Below, one piece after another: positions 34,287 through 43,364 of a DNA stretch of 64,000 nt. A program made the position numbers and the translations under genes. Each line of letters opens with the position of its first letter. Position 1 is the stretch's first letter. The stretch comes from Candidatus Gastranaerophilales bacterium (GTDB lineage Bacteria > Cyanobacteriota > Vampirovibrionia > Gastranaerophilales > Gastranaerophilaceae): the NCBI GenBank assembly GCA_944323985.1, contig CALUUP010000005.1, positions 1 through 64,000 of the forward strand, in the 5' to 3' direction. The notes beneath the pieces are model-generated. The model was not told the origin of the DNA. It was given only the letters and a program-made list of their open reading frames with translations, and ran no database searches.

Positions 34287-35258
34287 CTAAAAATAATTCC
34301 TTAATAATTCATGCATTTCATCATACACATCTGTTATTTTAACACAAATTTTATCCTTTAGAGTTCCCGGACGAGCAAAAAATTTCTTCTCACCATTAAC
34401 TTTAACAATCAAATCATCTTGAACTTTATTATCTAATTTTATAATATCACCCTCTGCTAATTGCAAAAAATCATCTAAAGTAATACTACATTGTCCGAAT
34501 TGAACTCTTAAATCAACATTAGAAGTATTAATTTTTGAAATCATTTTCATTTTTTCATCATTAGAAGCAACCAAACCTTTTGTCTGGAAAATATGTTGAG
34601 TACTTAAATGTCCCAAAACTGTTTCTAAAACTGGATAAGGGAAGCACAAACTAAACAAACCAAAATGTTTTCCAGAAATTTGAACTTCAAATGTTAGTAA
34701 AGCAACAATTTCACCTGCAGTAGCAACTTGTATTGACTGATAATTATCATCCAAGCTGATAAACTTACCGGAAACAGGAATAATAGTATTCCAAGCATCT
34801 TCTAAAGATTTTATTATAATATTGATTACTTTTTTAGCTAAAGCTTTCTCAATATCAGTTAATTCTCTTGACTGAGTATCAATAGAACCAACCCCACCTA
34901 ACATTCTGTTAACTATACAAGAAATCACTTCAAAACTAACACCTAAAAGAATTTGACCTGATAACGGTTCAAATTCGAATACCCCAACACTTATAGGAGA
35001 AGGCATAGAGCGCACAAACTCTTCATATGTAAGTTGATCGACAGAAACAATCTCAATCTCAACACGCATTCTCAAATAACCACTTAAGACAAGAGAAATA
35101 GCTTTAGAGAATTCTCTGTGAATATCTCTCAAAGCTCGCAAATTATCTTTTGAGAATTTGTCCGGACGTCTAAAGTTATATAATTTATAACTCTTATGTC
35201 CGGAATCTTCAAAAGCTTCTTCTATTTCATCTGTTAAAATATTCTTTTCTTCTGCCAT
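34287..35258 (-). CDS. fliM: Flagellar motor switch protein FliM
   Basis: A 323-residue FliM. The extreme N-terminus ILTDEIEEAFEDSG resembles the CheY-P-binding LSQDEIDALL peptide. The CheC-like middle domain (about 45-230) has the LGGVG motif near 115 and the conserved ALTDIEKALAKKVI-type block (ELTDIEKALAKKVI) near 135. The C-terminal SpoA domain (about 250-320) includes VDLRVQFGQCSITLDDFLQL. Presence of the N-terminal peptide suggests chemotactic control of rotation, although no che gene is in the window. Starts 7 nt after the fliL stop; SD AGGGTG. Confidence 0.93.
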   Translation of the reverse strand: MAEEKNILTDEIEEAFEDSGHKSYKLYNFRRPDKFSKDNLRALRDIHREFSKAISLVLSGYLRMRVEIEIVSVDQLTYEEFVRSMPSPISVGVFEFEPLSGQILLGVSFEVISCIVNRMLGGVGSIDTQSRELTDIEKALAKKVINIIIKSLEDAWNTIIPVSGKFISLDDNYQSIQVATAGEIVALLTFEVQISGKHFGLFSLCFPYPVLETVLGHLSTQHIFQTKGLVASNDEKMKMISKINTSNVDLRVQFGQCSITLDDFLQLAEGDIIKLDNKVQDDLIVKVNGEKKFFARPGTLKDKICVKITDVYDEMHELLRNYF

Positions 35259-35265
35259 CTACACC

Positions 35266-35868
35266 CTATTGAATAATAAATTGACCAAAACTTACTCTTA
35301 AAACTTCTCTTTCTCCTGCAAGTATAGCATTTATATCATTAGAAATTTGCTCTTTTGCAAGTTCTTTTCCTGCAGTAGTAGCTAATTCTGCAGAAGTTTT
35401 ACTAGAAAGATTTGTTATTACAGCATCCCTTATAGCAGGTTTGTATTGATTCATTTCTTTTTGAATAGCTTCCATCGGATCAACAGGAGCAGGAGCACTA
35501 CCGTGACCACCATGACCACTGCTCTTAGTTTCTTCTTCAGTTGGAAAATCTGTATCTTTTTGAGAAACTTCTATTGCAACATTTACTTTTAAATATTTCT
35601 TTTGAGCTTCATCACAAAGATTCAAAATAAAATCGCCCAAATCAACTATAATACCCTTTTGAATTTCTTCGCCATCACCTTCACTATCTCCTAATTCTTC
35701 TTGAGATAAAGAAAGTGTATTAATTTTTTGCGTTATAAGATTTTCCATTATAACATAATTAACGCCTGCAAAAACTATAAACATTATTACAATCGAAGCC
35801 AATGTTAATATCAAAATCTTAGTAAAATCTTGTTGTTTTCCATCACCAATTTTATCTTTTTCAACCAT
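35266..35868 (-). CDS. fliL: Flagellar basal body-associated protein FliL
   Basis: A 200-residue FliL: one membrane helix near residues 20-42 (ILILTLASIVIMFIVFAGVNY, 21 at most when written in full, here ILILTLASIVIMFIVFAGVN) and a periplasmic domain with DLGDFILNLCDEAQKKYLKVN (given as DLGDFILNLCD and KKYLKVN), ending in VLRVSFGQFIIQ as typical for the family. A His/Gly-rich insertion (GHGGHGSAP) sits mid-domain. FliL helps stabilise stators around the rotor. ATG 35868 is preferred over an in-frame TTG at 35880, because GGAGAGAAAA precedes it directly. Confidence 0.85.
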   Translation of the reverse strand: MVEKDKIGDGKQQDFTKILILTLASIVIMFIVFAGVNYVIMENLITQKINTLSLSQEELGDSEGDGEEIQKGIIVDLGDFILNLCDEAQKKYLKVNVAIEVSQKDTDFPTEEETKSSGHGGHGSAPAPVDPMEAIQKEMNQYKPAIRDAVITNLSSKTSAELATTAGKELAKEQISNDINAILAGEREVLRVSFGQFIIQ

Positions 35869-36010
35869 TTTTCTCTCCAATTAAATACAACTCAATTATA
35901 ACAATGTTTATATCTATATTTCTACCATTATTTAATGTATTCTTACTATATACTATTATATCAGGATTTTTTATTTTTGCCAAAACTAATTTCTTAAAAA
36001 GACAATAAAA

Positions 36011-36031
36011 AGCAGGTGTTTTAAACCTGCT
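36011..36031 (-). terminator. Intrinsic terminator of the 36048 gene
   Basis: AGCAGGT (36011-36017) pairs with ACCTGCT (36025-36031); in the minus direction it is followed by TTTTTATTG. Confidence 0.75.
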
Positions 36032-36047
36032 CACTATTAAATCAGAA

Positions 36048-36353
36048 TTATTTCTTTAAAATATTCTCTTTATCACTTTCCATAGCACCTGCAACCGCAC
36101 CTACAGCACCGACAATTCCTCCAAGAGTTGCAGCTCCCGCTAAAATACCTAATGCCGGCATTGCGATAGCTCCTACTACAGCTCCGCCAATTGCATATAA
36201 AAGTCCCATTCTTGCTGCATTTTTTACACCTTTAAATGTAACAACATCTCCCTGTTTCTGCTCAGACGGAACTTCATTCCTTATTGATTGTGTTACTTTA
36301 TTATTTTTTAATACCCCGCGAGAAGAAACAAAATTAATTGCACTTACTTTCAT
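36048..36353 (-). CDS. Small glycine-zipper membrane protein, unknown
   Basis: A 101-residue protein of unknown function. Residues 48-90 are hydrophobic and Gly/Ala-rich with glycine-zipper spacing (YAIGGAVVGAIAMPALGILA, then GAATLGGIVGAVGAVAGAM), suggesting membrane insertion or a helical hairpin. The first 45 residues are polar and contain VTFKG at 38-42, a short motif shared with other unrelated proteins in this window. SD AAAGGAG gives the ATG. It has its own terminator but shares the intergenic region only with pheT upstream. Confidence 0.6.
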   Translation of the reverse strand: MKVSAINFVSSRGVLKNNKVTQSIRNEVPSEQKQGDVVTFKGVKNAARMGLLYAIGGAVVGAIAMPALGILAGAATLGGIVGAVGAVAGAMESDKENILKK

Positions 36354-36376
36354 AAAAACTCCTTTCTTGAACTCTT

Positions 36377-38851
36377 TTATTCTCTAAAAGATAAATCTAA
36401 TATAGATTTCTTTAATACAGCCCTTACATTCGCCATTTGAGTTTCAATAATTTCATCTGTCATTGTTGAATTTGCATCTTGCATTTTTATTCTAAACGCT
36501 ACAGATTTAAATCCTTCTTGAACATGTTCACCTTCATATACATCAAAAACTTCACAACCATTAAAGATATTATTTGCAACACCTTTTTTAACAACTTTTT
36601 CTAATTCATCCCAAGTTGTTTTTTGTGGAACAATAACTGCTAAATCTCTTTGCACTTCAGGGAATTGAGGTAATTTTTTATATCTAACGACACTTTCATT
36701 AACTCCTGAAATTAACATATCTAAATCAAGTTTAAATACAAATGCATTTTGATTTAATTTTAGTTTTGATTTCAATTCCGGATGAATTTCACCATAATAA
36801 CCTATAATTTCAGGCTTTTTACCAAGCATTGTAAGTACCGCAGCACGGTATGGATGCATACATTTATGTGAATCTGCAAGTGGAGAATCAGCTAACAAAG
36901 CAAATTTTATTCTTCTTGCGAGACCAAATTCTTCCAAAATCTTATCCACAACACCTTTTACTGTATAAAAATCAACTTCTCCAGTATTCTGCCATAAAGA
37001 ATTTTGAATATTTCCTGTTAAAATACCCGCAAGAACTTGAGTTTCTTTAACTCCGGAATTCTTTTCTTCAGATTCTGCAATTTTTACATAACTTCTTCCA
37101 ATCTCATATCCCCAAAAATCTTTTTGACCATTGTCATAATTATATTTCATACAACTCAAAAGACTTGGAATCAATGATTGTCTTAACATTGCATAATCTT
37201 CGGATGCAGGATTTTCAACATAAATCGCATTTTCTTTATCATAAGGAATATTGAATTGTTTTAATAAAGGCTCGCCAATCAATGAAGAAGTTTGCATTTC
37301 ATTCAAACCTAACCCCATCATTAAAGTCCTAATTCTATTAATAACTCTTTCTGCAAGAGAAACTTCTGCAACACCTGAACGATTAGGAAGAGTTGGAGTA
37401 ATCTTATCATAACCGTTAATTCTTGCAATTTCCTCTATCAAATCAGATTCTCTTGTAACATCATCAGCTCTAAATGATGGGACTTTAACTTTACAAGCTA
37501 TTTCATTTTTACCCAAAATTTCAAAACCTAATTTTTCTAATATTGAAAGACATTTTTGAGCTTCTATTTCACATCCTAAAATTCTTTTAATTTGAGGATA
37601 TCTTAAAGTAATTTCTACTGGTTCTAATTTGTTATTTCCAGTCTCTACCATTCCTTCAAACTTAGCATCTGCATATTTTTCTAAAAGCTCAACAGCTCTT
37701 AATAGACCTGGTTTTACTGCTTCAATATCAATACCTCTTTCAAATCTTGCACAAGCATCAGATTTATAACCAACACTTCTTGAGCTTTTTCTATTAGCTT
37801 TTGGTGTAAAATAAGCGGCTTCTAATGCAATATTTTTAGTATTATCATCGATTTCAGAATTAGCACCGCCAAATACACCGCCTAAACATACAGGCTCTTT
37901 TTCTGTTGCAATAACTACTGAATCATTTGTTAATTCTCTTTCAATTTCATCTAAAGTAACTAATTTTTCTCCCCCATTTGCACGTCTTACGCATAAATAT
38001 CCGTTTAATTTATCAAAATCAAAAGCATGAAGAGGTGTACCATATTCTAGCATTACATAATTAGTAATATCAACGACGTTATTAATAGCTCTCACACCTG
38101 ATGCAACAAGTCTTTTTTGCATCCATTCAGGAGAAGGCTTGATTACAACATCTTTTAAAATACCAATTGAATAATATTTACAAACATCATTATCTTTAAT
38201 TTCAACTCTAAAATCAGCCTCTTTAGTTTCTCTTTTTGCATATTCAAACTTCAATGGTCTATCGAATAATGCAGATAATTCTCTTGCAATACCAATAACA
38301 GATACTTGGTCACCACGGTTGGCGGTAGGTGCAGTATGTAAGATGAAATCTTTTTCAAAACCTAATACATTCTCTACATCCAAGCCTAAACCCACATTTG
38401 GGAAAATTCTATTTAAAATAAGAATTCCATCTTCTTCTTGATAATTTCTATCACTTACACCCAATTCATCAGCTGAACATAACATACCTTGAGATTCAAC
38501 TCCTCTTATTGTAGCAGGTGTAAGTTCAAATTGTTCTCCGGTCTTTCTATCCAAAACCTTAGAACCAACAGAGGCATAAGGAATTACTTGACCTACTTCA
38601 ATATTTTGAGCTCCGCAAACTACAGTTTTAATTCCACTACCCGTATTTACAGTAACTAAATGAAGTCTGTCAGAATTAGGATGGTTATCTATTTTTTCGA
38701 TTTTTGCAGTTATAATATTCGTAAATTGAGGTCTAACTTCTTCAACCTCTTCTACTTCTAATCCGCTCATAGTAAGTTCGTGAGCAATTTGATTAACATC
38801 TATATCTTTTAAATCTACTAATTCATTTAACCATTTTAATGAAACTTGCAT
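36377..38851 (-). CDS. pheT: Phenylalanyl-tRNA synthetase beta subunit
   Basis: An 824-residue PheRS beta chain. The domains appear in order: N-terminal B1, tRNA-binding OB fold (NIITAKIEKIDNHPNSDRLH near 44), B3/B4 editing domain with VDITNYVMLEYGTPLHAFD (near 243), B5 domain near 420, core catalytic-like domain with VAEVSLAERVINRIRTLMMG (near 500), and the C-terminal FDX-ACB domain starting KKLPQFPEVQRDLAVIVPQK near 725. Length is typical. pheS is not adjacent, so the alpha gene must be elsewhere, as in cyanobacteria. SD GAGGAAGGA. Confidence 0.96.
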   Translation of the reverse strand: MQVSLKWLNELVDLKDIDVNQIAHELTMSGLEVEEVEEVRPQFTNIITAKIEKIDNHPNSDRLHLVTVNTGSGIKTVVCGAQNIEVGQVIPYASVGSKVLDRKTGEQFELTPATIRGVESQGMLCSADELGVSDRNYQEEDGILILNRIFPNVGLGLDVENVLGFEKDFILHTAPTANRGDQVSVIGIARELSALFDRPLKFEYAKRETKEADFRVEIKDNDVCKYYSIGILKDVVIKPSPEWMQKRLVASGVRAINNVVDITNYVMLEYGTPLHAFDFDKLNGYLCVRRANGGEKLVTLDEIERELTNDSVVIATEKEPVCLGGVFGGANSEIDDNTKNIALEAAYFTPKANRKSSRSVGYKSDACARFERGIDIEAVKPGLLRAVELLEKYADAKFEGMVETGNNKLEPVEITLRYPQIKRILGCEIEAQKCLSILEKLGFEILGKNEIACKVKVPSFRADDVTRESDLIEEIARINGYDKITPTLPNRSGVAEVSLAERVINRIRTLMMGLGLNEMQTSSLIGEPLLKQFNIPYDKENAIYVENPASEDYAMLRQSLIPSLLSCMKYNYDNGQKDFWGYEIGRSYVKIAESEEKNSGVKETQVLAGILTGNIQNSLWQNTGEVDFYTVKGVVDKILEEFGLARRIKFALLADSPLADSHKCMHPYRAAVLTMLGKKPEIIGYYGEIHPELKSKLKLNQNAFVFKLDLDMLISGVNESVVRYKKLPQFPEVQRDLAVIVPQKTTWDELEKVVKKGVANNIFNGCEVFDVYEGEHVQEGFKSVAFRIKMQDANSTMTDEIIETQMANVRAVLKKSILDLSFRE

Positions 38852-38932
38852 ACATTCCTTCCTCTCTATTTTTCTATATTATACAACATAAAAAAATAGA
38901 GAAAATATATACAAATTTTCCTCTTTAAAAAT

Positions 38933-39700
38933 TTATTTATCAAACTTTTCCGCATATTTAACCAGAGCATTATATACCTCTGGTAAAATTTTACCTTCTC
39001 GTACTTCTCTATACAAAATAAGTAACGCTTCTACCCTGCTAAGTTTTCTTCTATAAACCCGTGCTTCTCTTAAGGCACTATATTTATCCGCAATAGATAC
39101 TATCTGTACCCCAATTGCAGAAGGTAAATTATTTTCATCCAAATCAGGATAACCCGAATGCTTCATATTCTGATGATGATATTTTATAAGCTCAAGAGTC
39201 TTCTCAGAAATCTTTTGAGTCTTTAAAAGTTCATATCCTAAAACCGAATGAATATTCATAATCTCACGTTCTTTAACATTCAATTTAGCCGGCTTATTCA
39301 AAATTTTAGACGGAATTAAAACCTTACCTAAATCGTGTAACATCGAAGCTTCTTTAATAACAGACATTTCAAGTCCATCTTTCACGGATTCTGATAAAAT
39401 CGAATAAACTCCAAGAGCAATCTTACAGGTTTCATTCATATGCCCACCAGTTAACTCCTGTAAAGTCTTTGTATCAACACTCGGTTTTATTTTATAACGA
39501 CCTAATAAACTTGAAATCTCAGGATTTAATTTAACCATTCGTTTCAAAACGTATTTATGAGATTTTTTATCTTTAGGAGCTCTCAAAAAAGTTTTACCGG
39601 TTTCATCTTCCCTATAGACAAAAAAACTGTTACAACTTATCTGAACAGCACCTTTTAAACTAACTTTTTTCTTCTCTCTTCTCGGGTAAATTAAAAACAT
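38933..39700 (-). CDS. HD-domain protein with GYP-like motif, copy A
   Basis: A 255-residue protein. The core (about 90-245) is an HD domain with GGHMNETCKIALGVY near 84, MLHDLGKVLIPSKILNK near 122, HSVLGYELLKTQ near 153, HHQNMKHSGYP near 175 and ADKYSALREARVYR near 206. It resembles HD-GYP domains but is shorter and lacks the second loop residues of classical ones. It is clearly paralogous to the protein at 59872. The N-terminus contains VSLKG at 13-17. Function is unknown; c-di-GMP or (p)ppGpp-type substrates are possible. AAGAAG precedes the ATG. Confidence 0.75.
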   Translation of the reverse strand: MFLIYPRREKKKVSLKGAVQISCNSFFVYREDETGKTFLRAPKDKKSHKYVLKRMVKLNPEISSLLGRYKIKPSVDTKTLQELTGGHMNETCKIALGVYSILSESVKDGLEMSVIKEASMLHDLGKVLIPSKILNKPAKLNVKEREIMNIHSVLGYELLKTQKISEKTLELIKYHHQNMKHSGYPDLDENNLPSAIGVQIVSIADKYSALREARVYRRKLSRVEALLILYREVREGKILPEVYNALVKYAEKFDK

Positions 39701-39831
39701 TTTTCTTCTTTTTATTATAACTTAATATAAGTTTACAATAATTTCTAAAATATATCAATAGCTTTTAACCACTTGAGGGATAATTTTTTTTTAAAACATA
39801 CATATGATTAAACTTGAAAAGGAGAAGTCTT

Positions 39832-40365
39832 ATGAGTGAAAAACGTTTTTTAAATTTTATACTTACAGAAGGAATATTACTTTCAATTTTAGGCATAACA
39901 ATGCTGATTTTACCCAAAATAACATCATTAACACTAGGAATAATGTTATGTATAACTTTAATGATTTATGGAGGTTATAAAGCAATAAATGCATTTTTAA
40001 CAAGAAATTATTTAAGACACTATATCCTTAATATACTTTTAGGAGTATTAATATTTGTTCTAGGTTTAATACTATTTATGTCCCCAATGTTTAACCTAAT
40101 AATTTTAACAAGTCTAATAGGTATATATTTCTTAATAGAAAGTGTTTCATCAACAGCATTTGGAGTCCAAAACAGAAAAACACTTTATTTTTGGTGGGCA
40201 GATATATTTGTAGGAATAATTCAATTTTTACTTGGACTAATAATCATACTAGGACTTCCATCAACCTCCATTTGGGTAATAGGAACTCTTGTAGGAATAA
40301 ACTTTTTAATCTCAGGAATGATAATGATTAGTATGTTTATTTCAACTAAATACATATATAACTAA
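39832..40365 (+). CDS. HdeD/DUF308-like membrane protein
   Basis: A 177-residue polytopic membrane protein with about six hydrophobic helices and the short polar turns of HdeD/DUF308 proteins (ILTEGILLSILGITMLILP near 9; WADIFVGIIQFLLGLIIILG near 115, 20 residues). Homologues act in acid stress or as poorly known membrane proteins. ATG 39832 follows AAGGAG; an upstream in-frame ATG at 39814 has no ribosome site. It is 12 nt before the rhodanese gene and likely co-transcribed. Confidence 0.75.
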   Translation: MSEKRFLNFILTEGILLSILGITMLILPKITSLTLGIMLCITLMIYGGYKAINAFLTRNYLRHYILNILLGVLIFVLGLILFMSPMFNLIILTSLIGIYFLIESVSSTAFGVQNRKTLYFWWADIFVGIIQFLLGLIIILGLPSTSIWVIGTLVGINFLISGMIMISMFISTKYIYN

Positions 40366-40377
40366 GGAGAAATTACA

Positions 40378-40764
40378 ATGACAGATGAAAAAATTTTAAA
40401 TATCAGAAACAATTCTGAAGAAGCAAGTAATTATTTTTCAAAAAAATTAGCTTTTACACTTGGACCAGTTGAACTTAAAGAACTTAGCGAAGAAAAAAAC
40501 ATTAAAATTATAGACGTAAGATTGGAATCAGACTACCAAGTCGGACATATACCTGGTGCAATTTCTATTCCATATGAAAAAATTACAGATAAAATGAAAG
40601 AACTCAATAAAGATGATTTACATGTAGTATATTGTTATAATAATTTCTGCCATTTAGGTTCAAAAGCTGCATATATGCTTGCTAAAAATACCTTCCCCGT
40701 AATGTTACTTGAAGGAGGTTTCAAAACTTGGGCAGAAGACTTTAGATTTGCAATTGTTCAATAA
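40378..40764 (+). CDS. Rhodanese-like domain protein
   Basis: A 128-residue single rhodanese domain (about 25-125): KIIDVRLESDYQVGHIPGAIS near 42 (in two parts: IIDVRLESDYQ, GHIPGAIS) and the active-site Cys in VVYCYNNFCHLGSKAA near 82. Such proteins move sulfane sulfur or sense it. The active-site loop has a second Cys four residues on (CYNNFC), allowing a disulfide. The N-terminus (about 1-25) is a short helical extension. SD AAGGAG; pair with the preceding membrane protein suggests a membrane-linked sulfur or stress role, which is inference. Confidence 0.85.
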   Translation: MTDEKILNIRNNSEEASNYFSKKLAFTLGPVELKELSEEKNIKIIDVRLESDYQVGHIPGAISIPYEKITDKMKELNKDDLHVVYCYNNFCHLGSKAAYMLAKNTFPVMLLEGGFKTWAEDFRFAIVQ

Positions 40765-40770
40765 TAAATT

Positions 40771-40796
40771 AAAAGCTCTAGATTACTAGAGCTTTT
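40771..40796. terminator. Bidirectional terminator between rhodanese and GH13 genes
   Basis: AAAAGCTCTAG (40771-40781), loop ATTA, CTAGAGCTTTT (40786-40796): an 11-bp stem with T tracts on both strands, placed between convergent genes. Confidence 0.88.
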
Positions 40797-40799
40797 TAA

Positions 40800-42827
40800 T
40801 TATAACTTCAACCAAACTACTCCATAAGGTTGTATTCTCAAATGCATTGTTCGATTTTTAAGCGAAATATCAACACTTACATCATCATCGTTTACAAGAT
40901 TTTTTAAATGATCAATATGCCCATCAGATTTTAAAACAACATCCATTGGAATTGTAATTTCTGCAATTAATTTTTCATCAGATAAGTTATTAATTACTAA
41001 TATCTTTTCATCCTTATAACTTCTTATATAAGCAAAATTGTGAGGAGAAGATGTTTTTAACAAAGTAAAATCACCTCTTGACATTGATGGTAAACTTTTT
41101 CTTAATGCAATAAGATTTTTTACTTTCTTATAAACTTTACTGTTAAATTCATAATAATCTTTAGACGCTCCATAGAACAGTTTTGCAGGAACAGCACCTC
41201 TATTAATATCTCTGCTGTCAAAATAACTTAAAAGCTTAAATTTACTTTTCTTGTGCTTAATAATTCTTTCTTTTTCATTTTTTCTTGCATTCGCAAAATT
41301 ATTTCTAACCCCAACTTCATCACCATAATAAATAATAGGAATCCCCGGCATTGACATCAAAATAGAAAACGCCATCTCAATTCTATCAGGGTCATTATCT
41401 AAAAAGTTAGCAAGTCTACCACTTACTCCAAGTCCCTTTCTAAATTCAGCCCCCTTAGAAACCAAAGCATTATATATAATTTCTCTTGTCTGAACATCAA
41501 TCATCTCAAGGGTAAGTTCATCATGTACTCTTAAAAATACCCCCCAAGCCGCAGTTGAAGGAATTTGCGGAGTATCCTTATAAGCATTTATAAAATGTTG
41601 TTTATCCCCAGTAATTAAAGCCGCCCAAATAGCAGGCATGTAAGGGAAATGGTATGCTATTTGGAATTCATCAGTTCTTTTTATTTCTTTTTCTTGACCA
41701 TTTATAGTAGTTTTGAATTTTCTTTCTTTTCCAAAATAAGGCAAAATATCCTTCGGATACTGACAAGCTTCTGCCTGAATTACTGTTCTAGGCGAAGTCA
41801 TTTGAATATAGTTACTCAATAATTTAACAATCGCATGTGTTTTAGGTAAATTTTCAGCATTTGTTCCATCCTCTTTTGATAAATAAGGAATGGCATCCAT
41901 TCTGAAAATATCAATACCAATATTTGTCCAATAATTGATAGTGTCCAACCAATAATAAAGAACTTCAGGATTTTCCCAATTTATATCTAACTGAAACGGA
42001 TAAAATGTATGATAAAAATAATAATCTTCACCATTCAAAACAACTTTTCTATAATGATTTTCCGTAATTTCAGGAAAAATCAAACGCCTTTTAGAAATCT
42101 TACCATGCCCGTCATTATATTCAACAACCGTTCCGATTTTTTCATCAACGTATTTTTTATATTCAGGCATTTTATCCTTAACTACAAAATAATCTTTTTT
42201 AGAAACGTCACCTTTTAAAAAACTCTGAAACCATTCATGCTCATCAGAAACGTGATTTAAAACTAAATCAGATTTTATTTTAAACCCATTTTTTTTAGCT
42301 TCTACAACAAATTCTTTAAACTGAGTTTTCCCGCCTAAATCAGCACGAATATTTTGCGGATTTTTAACATCAAACCCTGCATCAGACATAGGAGAATCAG
42401 CAAAAGGAAGCAAATAAAGTGTTGTAACACCTAAATCCTTCAAATAATCAAACATCGCAGAAGTATCTCTAAAAGTATTAGGCTTTTCCGGAGTAACTAC
42501 CCCAAATTGATCAACATAAAACATATAAATAATTTCATCTTTATACCAATCATCAGCCCTTGTTAAATCTTCATTTTTTAGAGTTTCAGAACGCTTATCT
42601 ATAGATTCTTTAGCTATCTGCATAACTCTTTCATAAATTTCTTTTGCTCTCTTTTCACCATAAACTTGAACAATAGAAGCATATATTTCATTTTCAATTT
42701 TTTTAGGAACAACTATCTCTTCTGTAACATTAGCTTGCACTTCAGCAAAAACTAAATTTTGAGTTAATAATATATTTGACCCTAATAAACTTGCTAGCAA
42801 TAAGGTTGATAATACTTTTTTATTCAT
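40800..42827 (-). CDS. Exported GH13 enzyme, trehalose-synthase-like
   Basis: A 675-residue glycoside hydrolase family 13 protein with a Sec signal (VLSTLLLASLLGSNILLTQN...FAE). The (beta/alpha)8 barrel shows all four conserved regions: DLVLNHVS near 188, GIDIFRMDAIPYL near 300 (nucleophile Asp), VIQAEACQYP near 347 (acid/base Glu) and FLRVHDELTLEMID near 423 (HDE). The HDELTLEM pattern and following GRLANFLDNDPDRIEMAFS are typical of trehalose synthase (GH13_16) rather than alpha-amylase; those enzymes are normally cytoplasmic, so export is unusual. Substrate unproven. SD GAGGAG. Confidence 0.85.
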   Translation of the reverse strand: MNKKVLSTLLLASLLGSNILLTQNLVFAEVQANVTEEIVVPKKIENEIYASIVQVYGEKRAKEIYERVMQIAKESIDKRSETLKNEDLTRADDWYKDEIIYMFYVDQFGVVTPEKPNTFRDTSAMFDYLKDLGVTTLYLLPFADSPMSDAGFDVKNPQNIRADLGGKTQFKEFVVEAKKNGFKIKSDLVLNHVSDEHEWFQSFLKGDVSKKDYFVVKDKMPEYKKYVDEKIGTVVEYNDGHGKISKRRLIFPEITENHYRKVVLNGEDYYFYHTFYPFQLDINWENPEVLYYWLDTINYWTNIGIDIFRMDAIPYLSKEDGTNAENLPKTHAIVKLLSNYIQMTSPRTVIQAEACQYPKDILPYFGKERKFKTTINGQEKEIKRTDEFQIAYHFPYMPAIWAALITGDKQHFINAYKDTPQIPSTAAWGVFLRVHDELTLEMIDVQTREIIYNALVSKGAEFRKGLGVSGRLANFLDNDPDRIEMAFSILMSMPGIPIIYYGDEVGVRNNFANARKNEKERIIKHKKSKFKLLSYFDSRDINRGAVPAKLFYGASKDYYEFNSKVYKKVKNLIALRKSLPSMSRGDFTLLKTSSPHNFAYIRSYKDEKILVINNLSDEKLIAEITIPMDVVLKSDGHIDHLKNLVNDDDVSVDISLKNRTMHLRIQPYGVVWLKL

Positions 42828-42876
42828 AAAATACTCCTCAAGCCCATTTTATCATAAAATCCAAATAAAAACTAAA

Positions 42877-42901
42877 AAGCTGTACAAATTGTGTACAGCT
42901 T
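42877..42901 (-). terminator. Intrinsic terminator of the NPF-motif gene
   Basis: AAGCTGTACA (42877-42886) and TGTACAGCTT (42892-42901) form a 10-bp stem with a 5-nt loop; in the minus direction a TTTAGTTTTTATT tract follows. Confidence 0.82.
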
Positions 42902-42932
42902 ATTTTGGGGTAATCAGGTATATTTTTTGAGT

Positions 42933-43187
42933 CTATACCTCAATAAAAAGTCTTCTTCCGACAATATTAGGTTGATTATTATAATATCCAGCAAAATAAC
43001 CGCCGGCTACAGGTCTATTCTGCCCGTAAGTTGCAAAAGGATTAGAATTTTTTGGAGTCACAAAAGGATTTCCGCTTGTGGACTGTGCAAAAGGATTTGA
43101 TCCGCTAGTTCTTGTAATTCCGCCCATTTGAGCAACATTTGGATTTGCTGTTAATACTCTTGATAATAAATTTACTATTTCTGCCAT
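42933..43187 (-). CDS. Small NPF-motif repeat protein
   Basis: An 84-residue protein of unknown function. The middle contains three Asn-Pro-Phe motifs at near-regular spacing: SNPFAQ, GNPFVT and SNPFAT, within a Ser/Gly/Asn-rich, probably disordered stretch. The C-terminus is Tyr/Gly-rich (GGYFAGYYNN). The start is supported by GAGAGGT, and the gene has its own terminator. There is no signal peptide. NPF tripeptides bind EH domains in eukaryotes; whether this matters here is unknown. Confidence 0.62.
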   Translation of the reverse strand: MAEIVNLLSRVLTANPNVAQMGGITRTSGSNPFAQSTSGNPFVTPKNSNPFATYGQNRPVAGGYFAGYYNNQPNIVGRRLFIEV

Positions 43188-43364
43188 ATTAGTTAAACCT
43201 CTCGATATGGTTTTAATGATTTATTCTCTTAAGTCAATTATTCCTTCGACATTCTAAAAAAAAACTTTATATAAAACTCCAAAACATCAACTAAAAGTAT
43301 TAAATTTTGTAAAAAATAAGCAATTTTTATTATAATATATACTTTTTATATACAAGGAGAGAAA

